A stretch of 64,000 nucleotides of DNA from an uncultured Collinsella sp. (GTDB lineage: Bacteria > Actinomycetota > Coriobacteriia > Coriobacteriales > Coriobacteriaceae). The number at the start of each line of letters is the position of its first letter. Positions within the stretch are counted from its first letter, which is position 1. Below the pieces are notes generated by a model, which saw nothing but the letters and a program-made list of their open reading frames with translations, had not been told where the DNA came from and did no database searches. Where the stretch lies: positions 1 to 64,000 of the forward strand of contig CAUAWV010000005.1 of assembly GCA_958433005.1 (NCBI GenBank), written 5' to 3'. This document shows, one piece after another, positions 36,583 to 47,098 of this stretch. Made by a program: the position numbers and the translations under genes.

Positions 36583-37884
36583 TTAAAGATGATCTTGGAT
36601 AAGATCGCAGATGGCTCGGGCGTCGTTGATGTTGATGGCTCGGGTCGCTAAGCCGGCGTCGAATGCCTGGCGTGCCAGGGCCTCGTTGCAGGCAAGGGCC
36701 AGCGTGTGACCGTCGACCAGGTCGAGCGAGCTCTTGCCGCGTAGACGGTCGACACCGGAGCGCGCGACGACGATGTTGTCGAAGCCCTCGGTCTTGTAGC
36801 CCTCGATGATCACCACGTCGACATCGTTGTAACGCGACAGCAGCTCGCGCGCGGGCATCTCGTCCTCCTCGCGCGTGTCGGCGTACTCCGCCCAGCGCGT
36901 GGCGCAGATGAGGCCCACGTGCTTTGATCCGGCTTGGTGATGGCGCCAGGTGTCCTTAGCGGGCACGTCGATATCAAAGCCGTGATGCCCATGATGCTTG
37001 AGCGAACCCACGCGCAGGCCGCGGCGGGTGAGCTCGGCGATAACCTTCTCGACGAGCGTGGTCTTGCCCGAGTTTTGGTAGCCGATAAACGCGATCGCGG
37101 GGACGGCCGGGGCCGGAGCTGCGGGCGCGACGGCGACGGGCGCGCTCGCGGGTGCGGCACCGTCAGCGGCCACGGACTCAACGGCAGCGGCCTGACGCTC
37201 TGCGCGGTCCCACACGCCCGAGCGGCCGCCCTCCTTGTGCAGCAGGCGAACGTCAACGATCTCCATGCCGCGATCGACCGCCTTGCACATGTCGTAGATG
37301 GTCAGACACGCGGCACTCGCGCCGGTCAGCGCCTCCATCTCAATACCCGTCTTGCCCGTCACGCCCGCCGTAACCAGTACGTGAAAACCAACCTGCCCGT
37401 CCGCGCGCGCCGGCGCCCAGCCCTCGGGCACGTCATCGGCCGGCGTCCCCGCCGGAGCGATGGGCGCAATGTCGCACTTGCTCTTGGTAATGAGCAGCGG
37501 ATGGCACATGGGGATGATGTCGCTTGTGCGTTTGATGGCCATGATGCCCGCCACGCGCGCGCATGCGAGCACATCGCCCTTTTTGGCGCGGTCCTGCAGC
37601 ACCATGGTCTGCGTCTCGGGGTGCATGAGGATGGTGCCCTCGGCGATGGCAATGCGATGGGTCTCGGCCTTGTCGGACACGTCGACCATGCGTACCTCGC
37701 CCTTGGCGTCCACGTGCGTCAGCTCGTCGCGACGGGCGTCGCGGGCGGGCTCGGTGGCAGCACTGGCAGACGGCTGTGCGGACGCGTCGGCGTTGCCAGC
37801 ATTCGCCGCAGCCGTGACTTTGTGGGCAGACATCGCGGCCCTGCGAGCGGCCTTGGTGGCATCGGCGTACCTGCTCTTGGCCAT
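36583..37884 (-). CDS. MoaC-MobB fusion, molybdenum cofactor synthesis
   Basis: A 433-residue two-domain protein. Residues about 50-225 are MoaC (cyclic pyranopterin monophosphate synthase): IPMCHPLLITK, VTGKTGIEMEALTGAS and DMCKAVDRGM. After an Ala/Pro-rich linker, residues about 265-433 are MobB, a GTP-binding partner of molybdenum-cofactor guanylylation: Walker A GYQNSGKTTL and SLKHHGHHGFDIDVPAKDTWRHHQAG. The first 45 residues are a low-complexity extension. ATG 37884 has GGAGGATG, four bases after the moaA stop, so the genes are coupled. Confidence 0.92.
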   Translation of the reverse strand: MAKSRYADATKAARRAAMSAHKVTAAANAGNADASAQPSASAATEPARDARRDELTHVDAKGEVRMVDVSDKAETHRIAIAEGTILMHPETQTMVLQDRAKKGDVLACARVAGIMAIKRTSDIIPMCHPLLITKSKCDIAPIAPAGTPADDVPEGWAPARADGQVGFHVLVTAGVTGKTGIEMEALTGASAACLTIYDMCKAVDRGMEIVDVRLLHKEGGRSGVWDRAERQAAAVESVAADGAAPASAPVAVAPAAPAPAVPAIAFIGYQNSGKTTLVEKVIAELTRRGLRVGSLKHHGHHGFDIDVPAKDTWRHHQAGSKHVGLICATRWAEYADTREEDEMPARELLSRYNDVDVVIIEGYKTEGFDNIVVARSGVDRLRGKSSLDLVDGHTLALACNEALARQAFDAGLATRAININDARAICDLIQDHL

Positions 37885-37888
37885 ATGA

Positions 37889-38944
37889 TCATCCTCCGAT
37901 TTGGGACATAAATCGTTGCGTGCCCTCAATTATCGCGTGTTCCTGCGGTTTGTGGGCCACGGCATCGCGCCAAATCGAAAGTACCTGCATATCATCACCA
38001 CGGCGCAGGGCGTCGCGCACCGAATACTCGGCATCGCTGAACAGGCACGGACGCACGTTGCCATCGGCCGTCAGGCGCAGACGGTTGCAATTCGCACAAA
38101 AATGGTTGGACATGGCGCTGATAAAGCCGACCGTTCCCGCCGCGCCCGGAAAATGCCAATAGCGCGCAGGGCCCGCGCCGGCAGGAGCGTCGTTGATGTC
38201 GAGCGGCCCGAGCTCGCCCAGCCCCGTCGCGGCGGCCCCGGCATTGATGCGCGCCCGTAGCTCGTCGCTCGGCACGGTATCGCTCGCGTCCCACAACTCG
38301 GGATTGAGCGTGGGCGCATGCGGGTCCACAGCGCAATGCGAGCTCGTGTGTTCGTCGCCAATGGGCATGTATTCGATAAAGCGCAGGTGGATGGGACGGT
38401 CGAGCGTGAGCCGCGCGAGGGCCGCCACATCTTGGTTGAGCCGGCGCACCACAACGCAGTTGACCTTAACGGGCTCAAAGCCCCAGGCCAGCGCCGCGTC
38501 GATGCCAGCCATGGTCTGCTCGAGCCGACCCAGGCGCGTAATCTTTCCAAACAGCGTAGGGTCGAGCGTGTCGAGCGAGATGTTGACGCGGCTAAGCCCG
38601 GCATCTTTGAGCTGCGGTGCCAGCTTAGGCAGCAGAGCGCCGTTGGTGGTGAGCGAGATGTCCTCGATCTGCGGAATCGCGCGGATGTCGCGAATGAGCG
38701 GAATGATACGGCGGCTGACCAGCGGCTCGCCACCCGTCAGGCGCACGCGGCGAATGCCCTCCCCCGCCACCAAGCGCACAAAGCGGGCGATTTCCTCGGC
38801 GCTGAGCAGCTCGTCGTGCGCGCGGGGCGTCACGCCATCGGCCGGCATGCAGTAAATGCAGCGAAAATTGCACTTGTCGGTAACGGCAATGCGCAGGTAG
38901 TTGATATCGCGGCCAAAGCCGTCATGTTGCACGTGCCCGTCCAC
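37889..38944 (-). CDS. moaA: GTP 3',8-cyclase (radical SAM)
   Basis: Catalyses the first step of molybdopterin synthesis with MoaC. The 351-residue protein has the N-terminal radical-SAM cluster CNFRCIYC (26-33), the GGEP motif (RLTGGEPL), and the C-terminal cluster CANCNRLRLTADGNVRPC (near 286-303). GTG 38944 has AGGGGAGGG. The C-terminal GG (residues 350-351) needed for GTP cyclisation is present. moaC-mobB follows at four bases. Confidence 0.96.
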   Translation of the reverse strand: MDGHVQHDGFGRDINYLRIAVTDKCNFRCIYCMPADGVTPRAHDELLSAEEIARFVRLVAGEGIRRVRLTGGEPLVSRRIIPLIRDIRAIPQIEDISLTTNGALLPKLAPQLKDAGLSRVNISLDTLDPTLFGKITRLGRLEQTMAGIDAALAWGFEPVKVNCVVVRRLNQDVAALARLTLDRPIHLRFIEYMPIGDEHTSSHCAVDPHAPTLNPELWDASDTVPSDELRARINAGAAATGLGELGPLDINDAPAGAGPARYWHFPGAAGTVGFISAMSNHFCANCNRLRLTADGNVRPCLFSDAEYSVRDALRRGDDMQVLSIWRDAVAHKPQEHAIIEGTQRFMSQIGG

Positions 38945-39076
38945 GCAGCCCTCCCCTCACGCGGCGTTTTATTCTTCGGAAAACATAATACCCCACGAGA
39001 GAATCATGCCGACACCCGTACGACAGGACAGGTCGCTTCGAGCAAAACGGGCTTTCCAAGCCCATCCTCAGCACAG

Positions 39077-39138
39077 ACCATCACAACATTCGGTGCTTTT
39101 CCCGTTTTTGGCAAAAAACGTCGAATGTTGTGATGGTT
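39077..39138. repeat. family B palindrome, copy 3
   Basis: Arms ACCATCACAACATTCG with loop CTTTTCCCGTTTTTGGCAAAA. Its loop is most like that of copy 4 (40316); the two flank the nuclease-like gene at 39178-40215 in the same orientation. Confidence 0.9.
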
Positions 39139-39177
39139 TGTCTGCCCGCGGCACCCCGTAGAAGGACCAAAGCGCCC

Positions 39178-40215
39178 CTAAATGTCGCCGTCCCAGTGCC
39201 GAATCACGAATTCTCGCAGGTCGTTCTGCCGCTTTTGGAATGCTTCGCTTCGGTCGCACTTGAGGCCCATAGCGAGCGCGATGGCGTTCATCGCCCGGTG
39301 CAATTGCAGCTGGTGGGCAAACTGAGTCCCGGTGAGGACGATCATCCTAAAGCCCAGCGCGCTCAGCACGGTCATACGCTCCGCATCCGACGCGCTGCGC
39401 TGTTTATCAAGATGGTCCGAGCCGTTATATTCAATCCCCGTACCGCTCGCAGGCGCATATACGTCGATCTCGAAATACCCGGCCTTTGCGAGATACTTGA
39501 ACTCGTTGGGAACATCGACCCGATGGTTGAGCTCGATCTTGACGTATCCCAGCCCTCCCTGGGAACGTTTCGCGACGACCATGATTGCGGTGGCCGTCTC
39601 CATGGGCGAACGCGAGCCATCGTGCACGCGCCTGAGCACGGCGGCCGCGCGTACAGTCCCCTGACGAGATCGGTTCTCATTGCAATAAGCAATCAAGTCG
39701 GCAACGGTATACCTCTGCCCCATCTCGATATAATCGCCTGTCGACAGATGATTCAAATGGTACCGGGCACAGATCTCGTAGCCATATTCCAGCTGCTCGG
39801 GCTCGCTCATCCACGAACCCGCTTGGACAAAGCACATGACCTCATCAACCACCAGAAGGTCCTCTGCCACCTCGATAAGATGGCCTGGAGGTACCGGCGC
39901 TCCAAACACGTGGCACCTAAATCCAGTCGGCGTCGAGCGCTCAAAATCGAAGTTGACGAGCGTATCGATATGATTGAGTTCTTCTCGTGGAATACCAAGC
40001 GAAACCAGATAGTCGGTAACGATCCCGACTGCCGTTGAAGCCCTCAGCCCCTTGGCATCGAGCCCCAATTTGGGCAGGCCCGCAGTTGGCTCCGCCTCGT
40101 TAGCAAGCGAGTCCTCATCGTATAGGCTGCTTGCCCGCGAGAGCGGCTCGGACGGGCGCGCCACGTTGTGGTACAGCCAGGCAGTCTTATGGGACAGGAC
40201 GATCGGCAGGTCCAT
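39178..40215 (-). CDS. hypothetical protein with C-terminal Vsr/DUF559-like nuclease pattern
   Basis: A 345-residue cytoplasmic protein. Residues about 225-320 have the order of a Vsr/DUF559 fold of the PD-(D/E)XK type: KIELNHRVDVPN, then IDVYAPASGTGIEYNGSDHLDKQRSASDAERMTVLSALGF-like elements in three short blocks, then RMIVLTGTQ. The likely acidic site is Glu-Tyr-Asn with His at DH and Asp-x-x-Arg. The N-terminal 200 residues resemble AbiEi-like or nuclease-associated modules only vaguely. ATG 40215 has GGAGGG. It is enclosed by two family B palindromes. Confidence 0.75.
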   Translation of the reverse strand: MDLPIVLSHKTAWLYHNVARPSEPLSRASSLYDEDSLANEAEPTAGLPKLGLDAKGLRASTAVGIVTDYLVSLGIPREELNHIDTLVNFDFERSTPTGFRCHVFGAPVPPGHLIEVAEDLLVVDEVMCFVQAGSWMSEPEQLEYGYEICARYHLNHLSTGDYIEMGQRYTVADLIAYCNENRSRQGTVRAAAVLRRVHDGSRSPMETATAIMVVAKRSQGGLGYVKIELNHRVDVPNEFKYLAKAGYFEIDVYAPASGTGIEYNGSDHLDKQRSASDAERMTVLSALGFRMIVLTGTQFAHQLQLHRAMNAIALAMGLKCDRSEAFQKRQNDLREFVIRHWDGDI

Positions 40216-40315
40216 GAGCCCTCCAATGGAGTCGGATAACCAATCTTATTCCCCTGCCCACGGGTCCGCACACCTTCGCGCGCAAGAAAGCGATTCCACC
40301 CGATCGAGTGGCAGA

Positions 40316-40379
40316 AAAACCATCACAACATTCGATGCTTTCCCCGATTTTGGCAAAAACGGCGAATGTTGTGATGGTT
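40316..40379. repeat. family B palindrome, copy 4
   Basis: Arms AACCATCACAACATTCGA and inverse with loop GCTTTCCCCGATTTTGGCAA. Unlike the other copies it is not just past a stop codon; it lies between two divergent genes. Confidence 0.9.
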
Positions 40380-40465
40380 CGAGGCGAGGCGAGGAGCATG
40401 GAGGGGTCAAAGCATCGTGCTTGGAGCGTGACTTTTTTCGCCCGCCGCTAACACAAACCTTGACT

Positions 40466-40480
40466 CTACAATCGTTGTAG
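40466..40480. promoter_or_regulatory. palindromic operator candidate before the MATE gene
   Basis: CTACAATCGTTGTAG is a perfect 6-bp-arm palindrome directly after a TTGACT -35 (40460-40465). A repressor bound here would cover the promoter. The regulator is not adjacent. Confidence 0.5.
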
Positions 40481-40532
40481 GGTTTTCACTACACTGGTAC
40501 GTAAACGAACCAATCCAGAAAGTGCCCCGCCC

Positions 40533-41879
40533 ATGGAACACGACCTCACACGCGGCAATGTCCTCAAGACCATCGCGGTCTTTGCCCTGCCCTATATGCT
40601 CTCGTACTTTTTGCAGATGCTCTACGGCATGGCCGACCTGTACATGATGGGACAGTTTAGCGGCGCCGCCGGCATCACCGCCGTGGGCAACGGCGCGCAG
40701 ACGCTCTATATCATTACCGTGACGCTCGTGGGCCTGGCCATGGGAACGACGGTCATCGTCGGCCACGCCGTGGGTTCGCGTCGCTTCGACCGCGCCGAGA
40801 CCGCCATCGGCAACACCATCACGCTCTTTATGGGCGTCTCGGTGGTGCTGGCCGCCGTCCTGCTCGCACTGTGCCCGCAGATCGTGGCACTCATTGGCAC
40901 GCCGGCCGAGGCGGTCGAAGGCACCGCTGCTTACCTGCGCATCTGCTTTGTCGGCATTCCCTTTATCGCCGCCTACAACATCCTCTCGGCTATCTTTCGC
41001 GGCCTAGGCGATTCACGCTCACCCATGTACGTGATCGGCGTGGCGTGCATCATTAACATCGCGCTCGACTTTTTGTTTATCGGCCACATGGGACTCGGCC
41101 CCGTGGGCGCGGCGCTCGGTACGGTAACCGCCCAGACGGCAAGCGTGGCCCTCGCACTCGTGTGGCTCAAGAGCCGCCGTACGCACATTCACCTCAAGCG
41201 CAGCGACCTGCGCCCCCAGCCCGAGGTGCTCGGTAGCATCCTAAAGATCGGCGTGCCCGTGGCCGTGCAGGACGGCTGCATCCAGGTGGCGTTTATGTTT
41301 ATCACCGTCATCGCCAACCACCGAGGGCTCGTCGACGCCGCCGCCGTGGGCCTGGTCGAAAAGATGATCAGCTTTTTGTTCATTGTGCCGAGCTCCATGG
41401 GCGCCACCGTCAGCGCACTCACGGCGCAAAACGCCGGCGCGGGCAAGGGTGACCGCGCACGTCAGGTGCTCAAGGATGCCATGACCATCTCGGTAGTGTA
41501 CGGCTGCCTGATCACGGTGCTGATGTGGCTGGTGGCGCCGGCGTTTATTGGCTTTTTTGCCAAGGACCCCGCAGTGGTCGCGGCCGGTACCGGCTATATG
41601 CACAGTTATATTTTCGACGCGATTTTTGCCGGCATCCACATTTGCTTTAGCGGCTTTTTCGCTGCGTACGGCAAGAGCTACATCGGCTTTGCGCACAACG
41701 TGCTGGCCGTGGCGCTCATTCGCGTGCCGGGCGCGTGGCTGCTGTCGAACGCCTATTCCGATACGTTGTTTCCTATGGGCATCGCCTCGCCGTGCGGGTC
41801 GATTCTATCGGCGGTCATTTGTGTTGTCGCGTTTACCGTGCTCAACCGCCGCGGAGCTTTTGACAAATTGGCAGCGTAG
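40533..41879 (+). CDS. MATE-family efflux transporter
   Basis: A 448-residue inner-membrane antiporter of the MATE type (NorM/DinF group). Twelve hydrophobic segments in two similar halves; conserved FALPYMLSYFLQMLYGMADLYMMGQF in the first, and PVAVQDGCIQVAFMF plus ALTAQNAGAGKGDRA at the start and turn of the second. The ATG is preceded only by AGAAAG and a C-rich stretch, a weak ribosome site. It is plus-strand, with an own promoter and an operator-like palindrome. Confidence 0.9.
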   Translation: MEHDLTRGNVLKTIAVFALPYMLSYFLQMLYGMADLYMMGQFSGAAGITAVGNGAQTLYIITVTLVGLAMGTTVIVGHAVGSRRFDRAETAIGNTITLFMGVSVVLAAVLLALCPQIVALIGTPAEAVEGTAAYLRICFVGIPFIAAYNILSAIFRGLGDSRSPMYVIGVACIINIALDFLFIGHMGLGPVGAALGTVTAQTASVALALVWLKSRRTHIHLKRSDLRPQPEVLGSILKIGVPVAVQDGCIQVAFMFITVIANHRGLVDAAAVGLVEKMISFLFIVPSSMGATVSALTAQNAGAGKGDRARQVLKDAMTISVVYGCLITVLMWLVAPAFIGFFAKDPAVVAAGTGYMHSYIFDAIFAGIHICFSGFFAAYGKSYIGFAHNVLAVALIRVPGAWLLSNAYSDTLFPMGIASPCGSILSAVICVVAFTVLNRRGAFDKLAA

Positions 41880-41887
41880 CGGGGTGA

Positions 41888-41976
41888 CGCGAGATCGCCC
41901 TCATCGACGACATCATCAGCGATGATCCGGCAACCTACGTGACACAGATCACGGTGCCGGTTGCCCCGGCAAAGTA
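41888..41976 (+). pseudogene. C-terminal gene remnant
   Basis: Codons read REIALIDDIISDDPATYVTQ and then ITVPVAPAK before TAA; a stop lies directly upstream in the frame. The end ...TYVTQITVPV resembles the last strand of periplasmic-binding-protein-like or LacI-type proteins, but I am not sure of the family. It is followed by a hairpin, as a real gene end would be. Confidence 0.4.
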
Positions 41977-41983
41977 AGATCAG

Positions 41984-42008
41984 CCCGGAAGGCATCATGC
42001 TTTCCGGG
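41984..42008. terminator. bidirectional hairpin between MATE and ligA genes
   Basis: CCCGGAAGGC, ATCAT, GCTTTCCGGG; it lies 28 bases past the ligA stop and about 105 past the MATE stop. The T tails are weak on both strands. Confidence 0.55.
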
Positions 42009-42035
42009 CGGATCTTCAATTTGGTTATCGATGCG

Positions 42036-44384
<2,349 letters not shown>

Positions 44385-44446
44385 TCAAACCATGCCCTTG
44401 CCGTTTCTAAATGATCCGTTTTCCTCCGTCTCCAAGGGATCATCGC

Positions 44447-44487
44447 GAAAAGAGGGGCTGTCCCGCGTTGGCGGAACAGCCCCTCTG
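44447..44487 (-). terminator. terminator of the HtrA gene
   Basis: AGAGGGGCTGTTCCGC, loop, GCGGGACAGCCCCTCT then TTTCGCG on the minus strand, 26 bases past the stop. Confidence 0.88.
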
Positions 44488-44512
44488 GCTTCGATATGTG
44501 CGATACAGCTCG

Positions 44513-45973
44513 TTAGAAACCCTGGCCGTAGCCCTGGCCCTGGCCCTGCTGGCCGAGCAGCTCCTCCAGGTACTGGCGCAGCTGCTCATCGGTAATACCG
44601 CCGTTGCCAGTGTCGGTTGCACTGTCGTTCTGCTGCTGGTTCTGCAGTTCCTCGTCGGAGCCCAGCTCGACGGTGACCTTCTTCTCTTCCTTGCCGCGCA
44701 TGAGCGTGATTTCGACCTTCTCGCCCACCTCGTGGCTGCGTAGTGCGATGATCAGGCCATCGGCGCTCGTAATCTCGTCGTCGCCCAGCTTGGTGATGAC
44801 GTCGCCCTCCTGAATGCCGGCCTTGGCGGCGGGACCATCCTCAACGACGCTCGCCACATACGCGCCGCTATCGGTGCTCAGCTTGTTGGTACGGGCGTTG
44901 AGCGCGTTGACGCTCGAAAGCGTGGCGCCCATGTACGGATGCACCGGCGTCTTACCGTCGATAATCTGGTCGGCAATGTTCTTGGCGTAGTTAACCGGAA
45001 TGGCAAAGCCCACGCCCGAGCTGGAGCCCGAATAGCTCTCGATGAGCGAGTTGATACCCACGAGCTCGCCGTTGTCGTTAACGAGCGCGCCGCCGGAGTT
45101 GCCCGGGTTGATGGCGGCATCGGTCTGGATCATGTTGGCATAGATGGTGTTACCGCTGGTAGAGCTCATGGCCGTGGAGCGATACAGCGCCGACACGATG
45201 CCCGTGGATACAGATTGCTCGTTGCCAAACGGCGAGCCGATCGCCATAACCCACTCGCCCACGTTGAGCTTGGAGGAGTCACCAATCTCGATCGGGGTGA
45301 GCTTGGAAGCATCGGCGTCCTTGAGCTTGATGACGGCCAGGTCGCTCGAGGCATCGTTGCCCACGAACTCGGCCTCGTACGTAGTGCCGTCATCCATGGT
45401 CACCACGTACTGATCGTAGCCATCGACCACGTGGTTGTTGGTGAGAATGTGGCCCTCGGTATCGAGTACTACGCCCGAGCCGACGCTGCCCGAGTTATTC
45501 GAATCGTCAGCAGACTGCGAAAGTGAGCCATTCTGGCTACCGCTCGAAGTAGCGGTAATGGAGACCACAGAGGGCAGGGCCTTGGCAGAAACGGCCTCGG
45601 CCAGCGTGGTGTCCTCGGAATCAATCGTAATCTTTTGCGTCGATGAACCCGAAGCACCCGCCGTCACGGCATTCTTTCCGCCGCCAATGTTGAGCGTGCC
45701 ACTCATAATGAGCGCAATGACCAGCAGGGCGCCGCAGGCACAGCCGGCGAGTGCCGTAATAAAGATCGGCAGCTTTTTGGTCTTAGTCTTGACCACTGTG
45801 TGCTTGTTTACAACCTGCTGGCTGCCCAGCGGCTTTCCGGTCTGCGTGTCGTAGGCCTGCACGTAGGGAATGTTGCTGTCGGCAGGCGTCGACTCTACCT
45901 GCACACGCGGCTGCTGTTGGGTCTCGCCGGCGTTGCCCGCATCCTGGGGACGCTGGGAATCGTTCTCGCTCAT
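44513..45973 (-). CDS. HtrA/DegP-type serine protease with PDZ domain
   Basis: A 486-residue membrane-anchored protease that handles misfolded exported proteins. Order: a Gln/Asn/Thr-rich cytoplasmic N-terminus, one membrane helix (near residues 62-84), trypsin-like domain with His (LTNNHVVDGY), Asp (SSDLAVIKL) and Ser (NPGNSGGALVN), then a PDZ domain near residues 365-450 and a Gln/Gly-rich tail. ATG 45973 has AAAGGATC. An attenuator-like hairpin lies 20 bases upstream of its start. Confidence 0.94.
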   Translation of the reverse strand: MSENDSQRPQDAGNAGETQQQPRVQVESTPADSNIPYVQAYDTQTGKPLGSQQVVNKHTVVKTKTKKLPIFITALAGCACGALLVIALIMSGTLNIGGGKNAVTAGASGSSTQKITIDSEDTTLAEAVSAKALPSVVSITATSSGSQNGSLSQSADDSNNSGSVGSGVVLDTEGHILTNNHVVDGYDQYVVTMDDGTTYEAEFVGNDASSDLAVIKLKDADASKLTPIEIGDSSKLNVGEWVMAIGSPFGNEQSVSTGIVSALYRSTAMSSTSGNTIYANMIQTDAAINPGNSGGALVNDNGELVGINSLIESYSGSSSGVGFAIPVNYAKNIADQIIDGKTPVHPYMGATLSSVNALNARTNKLSTDSGAYVASVVEDGPAAKAGIQEGDVITKLGDDEITSADGLIIALRSHEVGEKVEITLMRGKEEKKVTVELGSDEELQNQQQNDSATDTGNGGITDEQLRQYLEELLGQQGQGQGYGQGF

Positions 45974-45993
45974 AGCTGCGATCCTTTCGTCAA

Positions 45994-46026
45994 ATAACCA
46001 AAGGCCCGCCAAACATGTGGCGGGCC
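45994..46026 (-). terminator. hairpin between the cassette and the HtrA gene
   Basis: Perfect GGCCCGCC/GGCGGGCC stem then TTTGGTTATTTG on the minus strand, ending only 20 bases before the HtrA start. It may end the upstream cassette or attenuate an HtrA transcript. Confidence 0.75.
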
Positions 46027-46145
46027 ATCATTGTTCACGTCGAGTTGTACCCCAAGCTGGGCAGTCCCGAGCACTAGATGCCAAGATTTCAGCTTTGCTT
46101 AAGTAATGACATGCTTATAGGCCAATTCGTTTTATGCCGTCATGT

Positions 46146-46730
46146 CTATTCGATATAACAGTCGATAGCAAAGCTATATGTTGAATCGTTAATGAAGTCC
46201 GTAATCGTCGCGCCCATGCCTGATCCGCACGTCCACTTATCTTTCTCCGCGTCGTATGGCGTTGGCTCCCACCCCGTTTCATATGATGCTTCGCTTTCCG
46301 TGAAGTTATTCATCACGTATTTATCCTTCTGCATGAGCGCGTACCAAGCGTTTGCATACATCACAAGCGGATCGATTTGGACTATCGAGTACTTTCCGGA
46401 ACGAATCTCAATTTCTGTTTTATCGTTATAATAAGCGACTGTGAGCTCAATCTTGGCAAGCAGCGGCAACGTTTCGTCTGATTCCCTCTGGATTGTTATG
46501 ACATCACCGGCCATAGCGTCGGCAGACACAGTTTTGCTCTCTGGCGTGAAAATAGTCTCTCTGCTTCTTGTTCGCGTTTTTTCATTGCCATTTTCATCTC
46601 TGACCACCGTGTCGACCACGAGCGTCAATCGCTTCTGAGCGTCCGGCAACTCCACGGCTTCTGCCATCCCGGCTCGCATCAAAATAGGAGCCCCCGCCAT
46701 CAGACCTAAGAACTGCTTTCTATCAATCAT
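46146..46730 (-). CDS. exported hypothetical protein (cassette gene 3)
   Basis: A 194-residue protein of unknown function. An N-terminal hydrophobic stretch (FLGLMAGAPILMRAGMAEA, residues 7-25) preceded by RK looks like a signal peptide. The rest is beta-rich and acidic with two Cys near the C-terminus (TCGSGMG, IDCYIE) that could pair. ATG 46730 has AAGGGGAA, four bases past the stop of the preceding gene. Base composition is AT-richer than the genome around it. Confidence 0.75.
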   Translation of the reverse strand: MIDRKQFLGLMAGAPILMRAGMAEAVELPDAQKRLTLVVDTVVRDENGNEKTRTRSRETIFTPESKTVSADAMAGDVITIQRESDETLPLLAKIELTVAYYNDKTEIEIRSGKYSIVQIDPLVMYANAWYALMQKDKYVMNNFTESEASYETGWEPTPYDAEKDKWTCGSGMGATITDFINDSTYSFAIDCYIE

Positions 46731-46733
46731 TCT

Positions 46734-47090
46734 TCATTCCCCTTGTCTACTTGATTTGACTTTCTCAGCTGAATGGGGATACAGAACAGTCCCGTCAAGT
46801 TCCTTATCTTCCACAAAAACTAGAATCCATTTATCACCTGCTTTCAACCCTGAGACATATCCGGAACTTGACTTACGGCGCATATCGATTCTCTTACGGC
46901 AACCACTTGGCATAAGCGCCTCAAATTGCCCGTTATGAACATCCGATAGAGCGCGCACCTCGACTGCAACAACCGTGTCGTTTTCTCCCCCATTAGTCGC
47001 CCTTAACAGAAAGAAGCTCGCTGCGGTGAGCAAAGCAAAGGAAAGCACCAATAGGAGCATTGCCCTTCGAATGAACTTGTCGCCGTTCAC
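46734..47090 (-). CDS. small membrane-anchored hypothetical protein (cassette gene 2)
   Basis: A 118-residue protein with one N-terminal membrane helix (MLLLVLSFALLTAASFFLL, near residues 11-29) and an outside beta-rich domain (SSGYVSGLKAGDKWILVFVEDKELDG in outline). The fold recalls small OB/SH3-like barrels, but I do not recognise a family. I chose GTG 47090; a TTG at 47111 that overlaps the previous gene is possible. It sits between two exported proteins of the same transcript. Confidence 0.68.
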   Translation of the reverse strand: MNGDKFIRRAMLLLVLSFALLTAASFFLLRATNGGENDTVVAVEVRALSDVHNGQFEALMPSGCRKRIDMRRKSSSGYVSGLKAGDKWILVFVEDKELDGTVLYPHSAEKVKSSRQGE

Positions 47091-47098
47091 GAGTACAA

